DNA of 64,000 nucleotides from Winogradskyella sp. (GTDB lineage Bacteria; Bacteroidota; Bacteroidia; Flavobacteriales; Flavobacteriaceae): NCBI RefSeq assembly GCF_003712105.1, contig NZ_RHLG01000002.1, positions 248,001 to 312,000 of the forward strand, read 5' to 3'. Shown piece by piece: positions 9,928 to 20,745 of this stretch (position 1 is its first letter; each line of letters starts with the position of its first letter). The notes under the pieces were generated by a model. It saw only the letters and a program-made list of their open reading frames with translations, ran no database searches and was not told where the DNA came from. The position numbers and the translations under genes were made by a program.

Positions 9928-11322
9928 ATGAAACAAAGTAATACTATCCACTTTGAAATATCAGAACGCAAGGTGTTGTTGCGTATAGTTGATATTTTGG
10001 TTGTCTTTTTGGGGATTTTTGTATTGTCTACATATTTTGATTTTGAGTATTTAAATATTTCTTCAGAGAATACTGTACCATTAATTGTTTTAGTTATTTA
10101 TATTACAATATTTGGGACAATTTTTGAACTGTATAACCTCCAAAAAGCAAGTAAACTCGATGTGAGTTTTAGAAATATTGTGTTATGCATGTCTACTGTA
10201 GTATTGCTTTATTTACTCACACCAATTATTACACCCTTTTTACCTGAAGCTCGACTACAAATCATCTATTTTTATATTGCTTTAATTGCTTTTGTTTTTA
10301 TTTGGAGAGTATTGTACAATACCTTAATTGCATCACCTCGCTTTTTTAAACGTGTTTTGTTAGTTGGTGAATTATCTAATATCGATAATATAGTAACAAC
10401 ATTAACCACAGCGGATTCAAGTTATAGTTTTGTTGGTTTTATTAATAGTGAAGGCATTTCTACAGATTCTATTAAGTATAACAAGCTAAAAGAGTACACC
10501 TCAAAATACCTATCAACTGTAATAATGGAAGAACAAATCTCTGAAATTATTGTAGCAGCCAACAACGCGGAAAATATCACTCCAGATTTGTATCATGAGC
10601 TAATGTTACTCTTGGAACGTGGTTATAAGATAAGAGAGTATACTCAAGTATATGAAGAAGTTACTAATAAAGTACCGATACAATACGTAGGTAAAGATTT
10701 TTACAAATACTTCCCGTTTAGTAGAAATAACGAAAACCAGCTTTATAAATTCTTTCAACGCACATTTGATATATTATTCTCTGTGTTTGGTATTTTGTTT
10801 ATGTTATTGATCGTTCCATTTATATATATTGGAAATATAATAGGTAATAAAGGACCATTATTTTATACGCAAGAACGAATCGGTAGAAATAGCACCTTGT
10901 TTACGATATATAAGTTTCGGACAATGGTTACTGATGCTGAAGCGAAACGAGCGCAATGGGCAACAAAGGACGATTCTCGAGTAACCACATTTGGAAAATT
11001 TTTAAGGCGTTCACGATTAGACGAAATGCCTCAATTTATAAATATTTTAAAAGGTGAAATGAGCATAATAGGTCCAAGACCTGAACGCCCATTTTTTGTT
11101 GCTGAGCTCTCACGTTCCATACCATTTTATGAAACTAGACATATCATTAAACCTGGACTTACAGGTTGGGCTCAGGTGAACTCGAGATATGGAGGTTCTG
11201 TTGAAGAAAGCTTAACGAAGCTTCAATACGATTTGTACTACATAAAACACCGAAGCCCATTTCTTGATTTAAATATTCTTCTAAAAACATTGAGTACTGT
11301 GCTCTATTATCGCGGTCAGTAG
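9928..11322 (+). CDS. undecaprenyl-phosphate sugar-1-phosphate transferase (WcaJ-like initiating transferase)
   Basis: Four N-terminal TM segments, nucleotide-binding-like middle; C-terminal bacterial sugar transferase: GPLFYTQERIGRNSTLFTIYKFRTM...SRLDEMPQFINILKGEMSIIGPRPERP. Confidence 0.9.
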   Translation: MKQSNTIHFEISERKVLLRIVDILVVFLGIFVLSTYFDFEYLNISSENTVPLIVLVIYITIFGTIFELYNLQKASKLDVSFRNIVLCMSTVVLLYLLTPIITPFLPEARLQIIYFYIALIAFVFIWRVLYNTLIASPRFFKRVLLVGELSNIDNIVTTLTTADSSYSFVGFINSEGISTDSIKYNKLKEYTSKYLSTVIMEEQISEIIVAANNAENITPDLYHELMLLLERGYKIREYTQVYEEVTNKVPIQYVGKDFYKYFPFSRNNENQLYKFFQRTFDILFSVFGILFMLLIVPFIYIGNIIGNKGPLFYTQERIGRNSTLFTIYKFRTMVTDAEAKRAQWATKDDSRVTTFGKFLRRSRLDEMPQFINILKGEMSIIGPRPERPFFVAELSRSIPFYETRHIIKPGLTGWAQVNSRYGGSVEESLTKLQYDLYYIKHRSPFLDLNILLKTLSTVLYYRGQ

Positions 11323-11326
11323 CTAG

Positions 11327-12490
11327 TTAGTTTTTAAAATACTTAACTAAATACAGATATCTAATAAATAGTGCTATCAAGATTGGTAATAAACCTAAGG
11401 CGAAAACTTGTACTCCAATAATCCAATGTAAAGTCATTAGGCAAAGCATAATGATTAAAAACTTTAGATAACCTCTAAACCAATGTTTTACTTTAGACTT
11501 AAATACTTGAGAAATTAATAACAGATTTAACGGAAATGCCCATAGTAGATTGTAATTATAGCCCGTTACACCATGGTCAGTGCCAAACCATAAAAATAGA
11601 AGTATTACTCCGGCTAATCCCGTAATAGAAAACAAAATGGCATCCAGCCATTTGGTTCGTTTTTTAGTTTTAAAATCTCTGTATGTGATATAAATTATGA
11701 ATACAGATATTAAAGACATGATGAGAAGTGGGTTTAATACACCTACCTTTTTGTATTCTTTTTTGTGTTTTGAAGTATATATTTTACTACTACTTTTCAC
11801 CAATGGCTGATTGTTTATTGTAGCATTTTCAAAATGTAAATAAACATACTTGGGTAAAAATAGCTGCTCTTCTTTGGTCGTGGTTTTATCAATCAGAGAC
11901 CCAAGTGCAATATCAATTCCAAAACTTCCCCAAGTATTTTGGCCTACATTTTCATGAATCATATCCCTAAAAGATTTCTCGGGTTGGTCTTTTAATTTAT
12001 TATAAGCAATACTATTACTTGAACTTATGTTAACAACATCTCTAATCTTTGTGGCACAATTATCATAAAAGAAATCATAGAGATATTTTTGATTCTCAGG
12101 TTTGTAGTTATTTACTAAGTAATTATAAATCTTTTGCTTCTGTTCTTGAGAGAGATTAAGTACCTGCTCTTCCATAGTGCGGTCATAAAATCTATAAATT
12201 TTATAGAAATCCGAAAAGTTACGTTTACCAATGAGGTAATTTAATTTTCCTTGCGCGAATTTTAGATAAAAATTAGGCGTGTCAAAATCATATCTACCAT
12301 AATCGTATACCACATCAATTCCATATGCTTTGTCTTTAATACGATAGGCACTATGTCCAAAGGCGTCATTTAAGTTTGTACCTTGACCAATAGTTAATAC
12401 CGATATTTCTGCTTGCGGAGACAGTTGAAATTGTTGAGAGAAACTAAAATTGATTAATAAAATAGAAACTATAAGTAGTAGACGATTCAT
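11327..12490 (-). CDS. DUF4105 / Lnb N-terminal-like periplasmic domain membrane protein
   Basis: FGHSAYRIKD...GRYDFDTPNFYLKFAQGKLNYLIG...YDFFYDNCATKIRD typical of DUF4105, followed by TM segments. Confidence 0.75.
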   Translation of the reverse strand: MNRLLLIVSILLINFSFSQQFQLSPQAEISVLTIGQGTNLNDAFGHSAYRIKDKAYGIDVVYDYGRYDFDTPNFYLKFAQGKLNYLIGKRNFSDFYKIYRFYDRTMEEQVLNLSQEQKQKIYNYLVNNYKPENQKYLYDFFYDNCATKIRDVVNISSSNSIAYNKLKDQPEKSFRDMIHENVGQNTWGSFGIDIALGSLIDKTTTKEEQLFLPKYVYLHFENATINNQPLVKSSSKIYTSKHKKEYKKVGVLNPLLIMSLISVFIIYITYRDFKTKKRTKWLDAILFSITGLAGVILLFLWFGTDHGVTGYNYNLLWAFPLNLLLISQVFKSKVKHWFRGYLKFLIIMLCLMTLHWIIGVQVFALGLLPILIALFIRYLYLVKYFKN

Positions 12491-12502
12491 TTATAATTTT
12501 TT

Positions 12503-12526
12503 GTCAGGCCGAGTATAGTCGAGACC
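12503..12526. repeat. possible REP-like flavobacterial dispersed repeat unit
   Basis: GTCAGGCCGAGTATAGTCGAGACC resembles the common GTC..GAGCgnAGTCGAG..-type intergenic repeat of Flavobacteriaceae; only one copy seen here. Confidence 0.4.
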
Positions 12527-12535
12527 TTTTAATTT

Positions 12536-13657
12536 CTATCTAAAAATACTGAAATCTAATTTTACAGAGAATACATTGGAGTATAGCGCAGCACTTTGGT
12601 CACCTATATCGGTAAAAGCATAATCTATTTCGATGCCTTTGTATTTAAAACCAACACCAAAGTTTGGCTGAAACGTTAAGTTTTCAGAATTATCTATTTG
12701 CAATTCATTCTGAAAATTACCAACACCAGCTCTTAAGAATACTAAATCTGTATATCCAAATTGAAATCCTAATGCCGGAGCCATACTAAAAGCCGAAGTA
12801 GAGAATACGTCATTTGTTTCAGCAAAACGCACATTGAGGTTAAAAGCAGCAAGTAACGAGTAATCGTAATGAAACAACCAGGATTTAGAAACACCTAATT
12901 CTAATTTAGGTAAAGTAATTTCAGATTTTTCTGGTAGCGTCTGGTTCTGCCCATCAATAGCACCACTGATTTCACCAAACTTTTCCTCATCAATAGTCCA
13001 CGAATTATATGTTGTCGTTATATCACGAGCCATGAACCCAAACTTCCAATTGTTTTTGCTTTCAAATTGAATGCCAGCATCAAAACCAAAACCCCATGCC
13101 GAAGCAAAATCACCAATGACTCTTCGGATAACTTTGGCATTAATTCCATAGTTGAGACCATCTATTGGTAATTTTCGAGCGTACGATAGTGTAACACCAT
13201 AATCTGCAGTAGAAAATGTATTGATCCTGTCATAGCTTATATTGCCCTGGTCATCAATAAGTTGCGTAGTATCTAAAATATCATCAACACCAAATCTAAT
13301 TACCGATATGCCAACGGCACTTCTATCATCTATTGGCATGGCATAAGCTATATAGTTGTAATTGGCAATATTAGCAAAGTAACTTGAGTGCATTAAGGCA
13401 AGCTGATTATCTTCTAAATGAACCAAACCAGCAGGATTCCAATACCCTGAGTTTACATTATTGGTGTGCGAAGTAACGGCGTTACTCATACCCAAAGCAG
13501 CAGCATCTACTCCAATATTCAAAAATTCATTGGAGTATTTTCTAGCTGTTTGACCTAAAGTAGTAGATACTACAAATAGTAAAAGAATTACAGCGTAATT
13601 TTTCAAAAACAATTTTTTTACAAAGATGCACAATATTTTGTTTTTATTAAACTTCAA
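12536..13657 (-). CDS. PorV/PorQ family outer-membrane protein
   Basis: KYSNEFLNIGVDAAALGMSNAVTSHTNNVNSGYWNPAGL at N-terminus; beta-barrel-like pattern. Confidence 0.82.
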   Translation of the reverse strand: MKFNKNKILCIFVKKLFLKNYAVILLLFVVSTTLGQTARKYSNEFLNIGVDAAALGMSNAVTSHTNNVNSGYWNPAGLVHLEDNQLALMHSSYFANIANYNYIAYAMPIDDRSAVGISVIRFGVDDILDTTQLIDDQGNISYDRINTFSTADYGVTLSYARKLPIDGLNYGINAKVIRRVIGDFASAWGFGFDAGIQFESKNNWKFGFMARDITTTYNSWTIDEEKFGEISGAIDGQNQTLPEKSEITLPKLELGVSKSWLFHYDYSLLAAFNLNVRFAETNDVFSTSAFSMAPALGFQFGYTDLVFLRAGVGNFQNELQIDNSENLTFQPNFGVGFKYKGIEIDYAFTDIGDQSAALYSNVFSVKLDFSIFR

Positions 13658-13735
13658 AAACTCTCACTTATTGCATGTTTTACTAACAGAACTAAAATAC
13701 TTTTATATTTTTACACAAACTTCACTACGAATTCA

Positions 13736-14488
13736 ATGAAGCGACATATTCCAAACCTTTTTACGGCATTAAATCTTTTTTCAGGATGTATTGCAATTTT
13801 ATTTGCGGTTCAAAATCAATTTGTTGGTGCTGCGTTGTTTGTTTTTCTGGGTATTTTTTTCGATTTTTTTGATGGTTTTTTAGCCAGAAAGTTAAAGGTT
13901 CAGAGCCAATTAGGAGTACAACTTGACTCTTTAGCAGATATGGTAACAAGTGGCGTTGTTCCTGGGTTAGTAATGTATGGTTTAATACAAGATGCACTTG
14001 GTGGTCAAGGTGCTTTTGTTGTTGATGATGGTTGGAATGCCACTGTCGGTTGGGTTGGTGTAGAAATTACGCCTCTGGCTCTTGTAGGCTTTTTAATTAC
14101 AATTGCGTCGGCATACAGATTAGCTAAGTTTAATATAGATGAAGACCAACAGTCCTATTTTAAAGGATTACCAGTTCCGGCGAATACAATTTTAATATTG
14201 TCATTACCACTAATTTTACATTTTCAATATTCTATAACGGTTTCAAACTTATTGGGGAATATTTGGTTCTTAATTGGCCTAACTGTAGTAAGCTGTATAC
14301 TTCTTAATTCAAAAGTTAAACTATTTGCATTAAAATTTAGCACATGGGATTTTAAACCAAATGCGGTGCGCTATCTATTTTTGTTGGCTAGTATTTTGTT
14401 ACTAGTGTTTTTCAAATTTGTTGCAATCCCAATAATTATTATAGGATATATTCTAGTTTCATTATTCACTCAGAAATCAATTAATTAA
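13736..14488 (+). CDS. pssA: CDP-diacylglycerol--serine O-phosphatidyltransferase
   Basis: IPNLFTALNLFSGCIAILFA...FDFFDGFLARKLKVQSQLGVQLDSLADMVTSGVVP: CDP-alcohol phosphotransferase motif D(x)2DG(x)2AR(x)8G(x)3D(x)3D. Confidence 0.93.
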   Translation: MKRHIPNLFTALNLFSGCIAILFAVQNQFVGAALFVFLGIFFDFFDGFLARKLKVQSQLGVQLDSLADMVTSGVVPGLVMYGLIQDALGGQGAFVVDDGWNATVGWVGVEITPLALVGFLITIASAYRLAKFNIDEDQQSYFKGLPVPANTILILSLPLILHFQYSITVSNLLGNIWFLIGLTVVSCILLNSKVKLFALKFSTWDFKPNAVRYLFLLASILLLVFFKFVAIPIIIIGYILVSLFTQKSIN

Positions 14489-14494
14489 TTAGTT

Positions 14495-15328
14495 ATGGCT
14501 GAAGTTATTTTTACACTCTTGATGCTTATTATGCTTCAAGCAGTATTAGGTTTTGACAATCTTCTTTACATTTCTTTAGAATCTAAAAAAGCACCAGAAC
14601 ACGATCGAAAACGTGTACGCAAAATAGGAATCTTAATTGCAATAGGCTTAAGAATTGTATTGCTGTTCTTGCTAGTTTCGGTTATTGACTATTTTCAAGA
14701 GCCCTTTAAGTTTTTAACTGGAGAAATTGAAGATGTTTTAAAGTTTGCTTTTAATGGTCACAGCCTTATTGTGTTAGCTGGTGGTGGCTTTATCATTTAT
14801 ACTGCTATTAAGGAAATATGGCATATGATTTCTTTAAAAGATTTAGATATTGATGTAGAAAATGGGTCTAAAGGTCTTAAATCTTCTGGAGCTGTTATTA
14901 CCAGTATCGTTATTATGAATCTTGTGTTTTCTTTCGATTCTATATTGGCAGCTATAGGCTTAACAAATGAACTCGATAATTCTACTACAGCCTTTATAGT
15001 GATGGCAATAGCAATTGTTGCTAGTGGTTTGCTCATGTTATTTTTAGCAGATCGTATTTCAGCATTTTTAGCAAAAAATAGAATGTATGAAGTCTTAGGT
15101 TTATTTATCTTATTTATTGTAGGTATTATGCTAGTTACCGAAGGTGGACATTTAGCACATCTAAAGATATTTGGTAACGAAATTGTGCCAATGAGTAAAA
15201 CAACCTTTTACTTTGTAATTGTGGTACTCGTTATTGTAGATATTGTTCAAGGACGATATCAAAAGAAGTTGTTGAAAGAAAGAGATATGGTGTCTAATCA
15301 AAAATTAAGTGAGGAGAATAACGCCTAA
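14495..15328 (+). CDS. TerC family integral membrane protein
   Basis: QAVLGFDNLLYISLESK...MNLVFSFDSILAAIGL: duplicated FDN/FDS motifs of TerC. Confidence 0.9.
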   Translation: MAEVIFTLLMLIMLQAVLGFDNLLYISLESKKAPEHDRKRVRKIGILIAIGLRIVLLFLLVSVIDYFQEPFKFLTGEIEDVLKFAFNGHSLIVLAGGGFIIYTAIKEIWHMISLKDLDIDVENGSKGLKSSGAVITSIVIMNLVFSFDSILAAIGLTNELDNSTTAFIVMAIAIVASGLLMLFLADRISAFLAKNRMYEVLGLFILFIVGIMLVTEGGHLAHLKIFGNEIVPMSKTTFYFVIVVLVIVDIVQGRYQKKLLKERDMVSNQKLSEENNA

Positions 15329-15341
15329 CAACGCTTAGTGT

Positions 15342-16082
15342 TTAAAATTCTATTTTCTTCTTACGCAGCTCAAAGTTTTGACCTAGGTATACCTTGCGCA
15401 CCATTTCATCGTTAGCAAGTTCTTCAGGCTCACCAGCTTTAAGTATGCTACCTTCGAACATTAAATAGGTGCGGTCAGTAATGGCAAGTGTTTCTTGTAC
15501 ATTATGGTCTGTGATAAGAATCCCTATGTTTTTCTTAGTAAGCTTGGCAACAATACGCTGAATATCCTCAACTGCCACTGGGTCAACACCAGCAAAAGGT
15601 TCATCTAAAAGAATAAAATTTGGGTCAGTTGCCAAAGCACGTGCAATCTCAGTACGTCGACGTTCGCCACCAGAGAGTAAGTCACCACGGTTTTTGCGGA
15701 TATGGCCAAGACCAAACTCTTCAATAAGCGATTCCATTTTATCGTGCTGCTCTTTCTTGCTGAGTTTTGTCATTTGAAGCACACTCAGAATATTATCTTC
15801 AATGCTTAACTTTCTAAACACCGAAGCTTCTTGAGCGAGGTAACCAATACCATTTTGCGCACGTTTGTACATTGGGTATTTGGTAATCTCTTGGTCTTCT
15901 AAAAATATTTGTCCACCGTTAGGTTTTATAATGCCCACAATCATGTAGAATGATGTGGTTTTACCTGCACCATTTGGCCCTAAAAGACCTACGATTTCAC
16001 CTTGGTTAACTTCAAGTGAAACGTCTTTTACAACTTTTCGTCCACTGTAGGACTTCATTAAATTATGGGCGTGCAGTTTCAT
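15342..16082 (-). CDS. lptB: LPS export ABC transporter ATP-binding protein
   Basis: Walker [10 protein letters not shown], signature [34 protein letters not shown]; LptB-like throughout. Confidence 0.95.
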   Translation of the reverse strand: MKLHAHNLMKSYSGRKVVKDVSLEVNQGEIVGLLGPNGAGKTTSFYMIVGIIKPNGGQIFLEDQEITKYPMYKRAQNGIGYLAQEASVFRKLSIEDNILSVLQMTKLSKKEQHDKMESLIEEFGLGHIRKNRGDLLSGGERRRTEIARALATDPNFILLDEPFAGVDPVAVEDIQRIVAKLTKKNIGILITDHNVQETLAITDRTYLMFEGSILKAGEPEELANDEMVRKVYLGQNFELRKKKIEF

Positions 16083-16105
16083 TTATATGATTGTAAAAAT
16101 TTATG

Positions 16106-16205
16106 TTTTAGTACTTTAAATGTGTTGATTGGTATTACCATTGTTTATCAAATGCCCATTATGGGCTTTCATATGTGGTATTCTCTAACGGTAAAAGTAC
16201 TAAAA
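16106..16205. repeat. 100-bp intergenic segment bounded by a perfect 12-bp inverted repeat
   Basis: TTTTAGTACTTT (16106-16117) ... AAAGTACTAAAA (16194-16205); contains GCCCA-TTA-TGGGC and GGTATTACC. Confidence 0.65.
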
Positions 16206-16213
16206 ACGTATCT

Positions 16214-16561
16214 TTAATTCTGATTTTCTAAAGCTTCCCAATATTCGTAAGCACGTCTTAGGTGCGGAATAACAATTGTACCACCAACTAATGTGGCAAT
16301 ACTTAAGGCTTCGCCAACCTCTTCTTTAGTAATACCTTCATTATAACAGGTTTCTAAATGATAGCGTACACAATCGTCGCATCTTAATACTGTAGATGCT
16401 ACTAATCCAAGGAGTTCTTTGGTTTTTACATCCAAAGCACCAGCTTGAAAAGCGTTAGTATCGAGGTTAAAAATTCGTTTTATTATTTTATTATTATCCG
16501 CTAAGATTTTATCATTCATCTTGGCGCGATATGCATTGAAATCTTTTACTAAATCTGACAT
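16214..16561 (-). CDS. carboxymuconolactone decarboxylase family protein (AhpD-like)
   Basis: CDDCVRYHLETCYNEGITKEEVGEALSIATLVGGTIVIPHLRRA: CxxC-H motif of AhpD/CMD fold. Confidence 0.88.
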   Translation of the reverse strand: MSDLVKDFNAYRAKMNDKILADNNKIIKRIFNLDTNAFQAGALDVKTKELLGLVASTVLRCDDCVRYHLETCYNEGITKEEVGEALSIATLVGGTIVIPHLRRAYEYWEALENQN

Positions 16562-16563
16562 GT

Positions 16564-17394
16564 TTAAGCTTTTGCTTTTCGTTCTTTTTTATTTTGATTC
16601 CTTACAACGATTCTAGAAATAAAAATACTTACTTGATATAAAATTAAAATTGGCACCGCAACAATTACCTGACTTGTTAAATCTGGCGGTGTTATAACAG
16701 CTGATATTATCAGTACTATAACCAGTGCAAATTTTCTATACTTCTTTAATATCTTAGGAGTAACTAATCCAACTTTGGTTAAAAAATAGATAACTATCGG
16801 CAATTGAAACATTAATCCTGAGGCTAGAGAAGAAGACCTTACTACCGAGATTACTGAACCAAAATCAAAGTCATTAAATATTCTATCAGAAATACTCTCA
16901 TTAGCTAAGAAGTTAATCGTTAAGGGCGTAATTACATAATATCCAAACAGTACACCGATGAAGAATAATAGTGATGAAACTATGATAAAGCCTCTTGAAT
17001 ATTTTCGTTCATTAGGTTTCAATCCTGGGCTAATAAATTTCCATAGCTGGTATATGATATAAGGAAATGCTATTATAAAACCGGCATATATAGACGTCCA
17101 TATTCTGGCTGAGAATTGACTTCCTACTTGTCTACTTTGCATATCAAATGGAAGTCTGTCAGCACAAAATGTGGTGTCATTAATACCTAGGCTTTGTGAC
17201 ATATAACATAACCATTCATAAGTTTGAAAGTTCATTTCTGTTGGTGCAAAAATGATGAGGTCAAACAAGACGTAAGGAAAGCAGAACGCAACAATGCCGA
17301 ATATTAAAACAGCCACTGTGCATCGTATTAAATGCCATCGTAAATCTTCGAGATGGTCTAAAAAAGACATCTCATTTACGTTTCGTTTTGCCAT
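16564..17394 (-). CDS. tatC: Sec-independent translocase subunit TatC
   Basis: MSFLDHLEDLRWHLIR; PYIIYQLWKFISPGLKPNERK; AVITPPDLTSQ; six TM segments. Confidence 0.95.
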   Translation of the reverse strand: MAKRNVNEMSFLDHLEDLRWHLIRCTVAVLIFGIVAFCFPYVLFDLIIFAPTEMNFQTYEWLCYMSQSLGINDTTFCADRLPFDMQSRQVGSQFSARIWTSIYAGFIIAFPYIIYQLWKFISPGLKPNERKYSRGFIIVSSLLFFIGVLFGYYVITPLTINFLANESISDRIFNDFDFGSVISVVRSSSLASGLMFQLPIVIYFLTKVGLVTPKILKKYRKFALVIVLIISAVITPPDLTSQVIVAVPILILYQVSIFISRIVVRNQNKKERKAKA

Positions 17395-18359
17395 TATATA
17401 ATTCCTTCTTTTATTAAATCGTGTAAGTGAACAATTCCAGCGTAAACGCCATCTTTCTCTACTAATAACTGCGAAATACCATGCGCTTCCATAAGCTCTT
17501 TCGCATCAACCGCCATGGCATTTTCATCAATTCGTTTTGGATTGCTTCCCATGATGTCTTTTGCAGTAAGATTAGTGATATCATCACTTTTACTTAACAT
17601 ACGTCTTAAATCGCCATCAGTGATAATACCTACAATTTTTGAGTCTTCAGTAACTGCAGTGACGCCCAGCATTTTTTCAGAAATCTCTATAATCACTTCT
17701 TTTAAAGTTGCATCAAGACCAACTTGTGGTTTCTGATTTACAGAAGACAAATCATTAACTCTAAGATATAAGCGCTTTCCTAATGCACCACCTGGATGAT
17801 ACTTGGCAAAATCTTTACTTGAGAAACCGCGTAGTTTTAATAAACTTACAGCTAGTGCATCACCAATAACTAATTGCGCTGTAGTACTTGTAGTAGGCGC
17901 CAGGTTATTAGGGCAAGCTTCCTGCTCAACATAAGCATTCAATACATAATCCGCTTGCTGACCTAAAAATGAATCTTTATTACCCGTAATAGCTATCATT
18001 TTGTTGTTAGCATTTTTAATTAGAGGTACCAACACTTTAATCTCAGGCGTATTACCACTTTTAGAAATACATATTACAACATCATCCTTAAGAATAAGTC
18101 CTAAGTCGCCATGTATAGCATCTGCTGCATGCATAAATATAGCTGGAGTACCAGTTGAGTTAAGCGTGGCAACAATTTTATTAGCAATGATGGCGCTTTT
18201 ACCAATACCAGTAATAATTACGCGACCTTTTGAGTTGTAAATAAGCTCAGTGGCATTAGCAAAATCATCAGTTAATAAGTCCATTAGGTTAGCTATGGCA
18301 TCACGTTCCATAGCGATTGTAGACTTGGCAATTTCAAGAATAGAAGCTTTGTTTGTCAA
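17394..18359 (-). CDS. kdsD: KpsF/GutQ (KdsD-type) arabinose-5-phosphate isomerase, SIS + CBS domains
   Basis: ITGIGKSAIIANKIVATLNSTGTPAIFMHAADAIHGDLG; CBS pair; LTAKDIMGSNPKRI. Confidence 0.93.
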   Translation of the reverse strand: MTNKASILEIAKSTIAMERDAIANLMDLLTDDFANATELIYNSKGRVIITGIGKSAIIANKIVATLNSTGTPAIFMHAADAIHGDLGLILKDDVVICISKSGNTPEIKVLVPLIKNANNKMIAITGNKDSFLGQQADYVLNAYVEQEACPNNLAPTTSTTAQLVIGDALAVSLLKLRGFSSKDFAKYHPGGALGKRLYLRVNDLSSVNQKPQVGLDATLKEVIIEISEKMLGVTAVTEDSKIVGIITDGDLRRMLSKSDDITNLTAKDIMGSNPKRIDENAMAVDAKELMEAHGISQLLVEKDGVYAGIVHLHDLIKEGII

Positions 18360-18443
18360 AACAGAATTATGATTTTATTATAAAGATTTTTATTATCTTT
18401 AAACTTCGCACAAAGGTAAATATAAAATTACGAATAGGGATTA

Positions 18444-20645
18444 ATGAGTGTAGCACAAATTGACTTGCATTCAGAGCTTAAAAAATACTTTGGATTTTCT
18501 CAATTCAAAGGTTTGCAGGAAGATGTAATAAAAAATGTTGTTGAAGGCAATAATACATTTGTTATTATGCCTACTGGTGGTGGTAAGTCACTTTGTTATC
18601 AATTACCTGCATTAATCAAAGAAGGTACCGCAATCGTAGTATCACCGCTAATTGCCTTAATGAAAAACCAAGTCGATGCCATTAGAGGTGTTTCAGAAAA
18701 TGATGGTATTGCTCACGTATTAAATTCATCTTTAAATAAAACCGAGGTTAAACGCGTAAAAGCCGATATAGTAAATGGTATTACCAAATTACTATATGTA
18801 GCACCAGAGTCGTTAACTAAAGAAGAAAATGTAGAGTTTTTAAGAACCGTCACTATTTCTTTTATGGCAGTTGACGAAGCGCATTGTATTAGCGAATGGG
18901 GACACGATTTTAGGCCAGAATACCGAAACCTTAGGCATATTATTAAGCGTATTGGTGACGATATTCCTATTATCGGTTTAACAGCAACTGCGACACCAAA
19001 GGTTCAAGAAGATATACTTAAAAGTCTAGGCATACAAAATGCTGTTACGTTTAAAGCGTCATTTAATAGACCAAATTTATATTACGAGGTACGACCAAAA
19101 ACTAAGAATGTAGATGCAGATATTATTCGTTTTGTAAAACAGAATGAAGGCAAATCTGGTATTGTATACTGTTTAAGTAGAAAACGTGTTGAAGAGCTTG
19201 CGCAAGTGTTACAAGTCAACGGTGTTAAAGCAGTACCATATCACGCCGGTTTAGACGCTAAAACTAGAGTGAAGCATCAAGACATGTTTTTGATGGAAGA
19301 TACCGATGTGGTCGTTGCAACTATAGCGTTCGGAATGGGCATCGATAAACCCGATGTACGTTTTGTAATTCACCACGATATTCCTAAAAGTATTGAGAGT
19401 TATTATCAAGAAACTGGTCGTGCTGGTCGTGATGGCGGCGAAGGCCATTGCTTAGCGTACTATGCGTATAAAGATATAGAGAAGCTTGAAAAGTTTATGG
19501 CTGGCAAGCCTGTTGCAGAGCAAGAAATTGGTCATGCATTACTGCAAGAAGTTGTAGCATTTGCAGAGACTTCAGTATCGCGACGTAAGTTTATACTGCA
19601 TTATTTTGGTGAAGAGTTTGATACCGAAACAGGCGAAGGTGGCGATATGGATGATAATGTTCGTAATCCTAAGCCTCAGAAAGAAGCTAAGGACGACGTT
19701 AAAATAGTTCTAGAAGTTGTCCAGAAAACCAATCAAAAATACAAGTCTAAAGATTTAGTGCAGGTTATTATCGGTAAAACAAATGCGCTGATTTCTTCTC
19801 ATAAAACAGACCAACAAGCCTTTTTTGGAATCGGAAAAGATAAAGATGCTAGGCACTGGATGGCCTTAATCCGTCAAATTTTAGTGGCTAAGCTGCTTAA
19901 AAAAGATATTGAGACTTACGGTGTGTTAAGAGTCACGCCTCAAGGTGAAGCTTTTGTACAACAACCTACATCGTTTATGATGGCAGAAGACCACGTCTTT
20001 GATGAAGCCAATGACGATAGTATTATCACCAACTCAAAATCTGCTGGAGGCGCTACTGACGAAAAATTAATGGCTATGCTTAAGGACTTGCGTAAGTCTA
20101 ACGCTAAGCGATTGGGTGTGCCTCCGTTTGTTATTTTTCAAGATCCATCATTAGAGGACATGGCGTTAAAATATCCTATAGATATTTCTGAACTCTCTAA
20201 TGTGCATGGTGTAGGCGAAAGCAAGGCTAAAAAGTACGGAAAGGATTTTGTGGCCTTAATAAAGCAATATGTAGAGGATAATGATATTATGCGACCAGAT
20301 GATATGGTGGTTAAATCTACAGGTAGCAATTCTGCTATAAAGCTTTACATTATACAAAATGTAGATCGTAAGTTACCTCTTAGTGATATAGCATCTGCAA
20401 AAGGTATGGAAATGCCGGACTTTATAAAAGAAATGGAAGCTATTGTGTATTCTGGTACAAAGCTTAACATTAACTACTGGATTGACGACATCTTAGACGA
20501 AGACCAACAAGAAGAGATTCACGATTACTTCATGGAATCCGAGACCGATAAAATAGACGTTGCTATCGATGAATTTGATGGCGATTATGATGACGAAGAA
20601 CTACGTCTATACCGCATTAAGTTTATCAGTGAGGTTGCGAATTAA
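18444..20645 (+). CDS. recQ: ATP-dependent DNA helicase RecQ
   Basis: [48 protein letters not shown] domain C-terminal. Confidence 0.96.
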   Translation: MSVAQIDLHSELKKYFGFSQFKGLQEDVIKNVVEGNNTFVIMPTGGGKSLCYQLPALIKEGTAIVVSPLIALMKNQVDAIRGVSENDGIAHVLNSSLNKTEVKRVKADIVNGITKLLYVAPESLTKEENVEFLRTVTISFMAVDEAHCISEWGHDFRPEYRNLRHIIKRIGDDIPIIGLTATATPKVQEDILKSLGIQNAVTFKASFNRPNLYYEVRPKTKNVDADIIRFVKQNEGKSGIVYCLSRKRVEELAQVLQVNGVKAVPYHAGLDAKTRVKHQDMFLMEDTDVVVATIAFGMGIDKPDVRFVIHHDIPKSIESYYQETGRAGRDGGEGHCLAYYAYKDIEKLEKFMAGKPVAEQEIGHALLQEVVAFAETSVSRRKFILHYFGEEFDTETGEGGDMDDNVRNPKPQKEAKDDVKIVLEVVQKTNQKYKSKDLVQVIIGKTNALISSHKTDQQAFFGIGKDKDARHWMALIRQILVAKLLKKDIETYGVLRVTPQGEAFVQQPTSFMMAEDHVFDEANDDSIITNSKSAGGATDEKLMAMLKDLRKSNAKRLGVPPFVIFQDPSLEDMALKYPIDISELSNVHGVGESKAKKYGKDFVALIKQYVEDNDIMRPDDMVVKSTGSNSAIKLYIIQNVDRKLPLSDIASAKGMEMPDFIKEMEAIVYSGTKLNINYWIDDILDEDQQEEIHDYFMESETDKIDVAIDEFDGDYDDEELRLYRIKFISEVAN

Positions 20646-20686
20646 AAACAGAAAAAGGTATTATAATTCCTATTATCCCGAAATTG

Positions 20687-20709
20687 AATTGTGATAATGC
20701 ACAATTTTA
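20687..20709 (+). terminator. possible recQ terminator hairpin
   Basis: AATTGTG-ATAATG-CACAATT stem followed by TT; weak U-tract. Confidence 0.35.
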
Positions 20710-20723
20710 ACACTATATAACAA

Positions 20724-20733
20724 GTTGTACAAC
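20724..20733. repeat. left arm of putative gene cassette A1 (GTTGTACAAC)
   Basis: Identical to 21650-21659 at the 3' edge of the same two-gene unit; the decamer is itself a perfect palindrome. Confidence 0.5.
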
Positions 20734-20745
20734 ATTTGACCAAAA

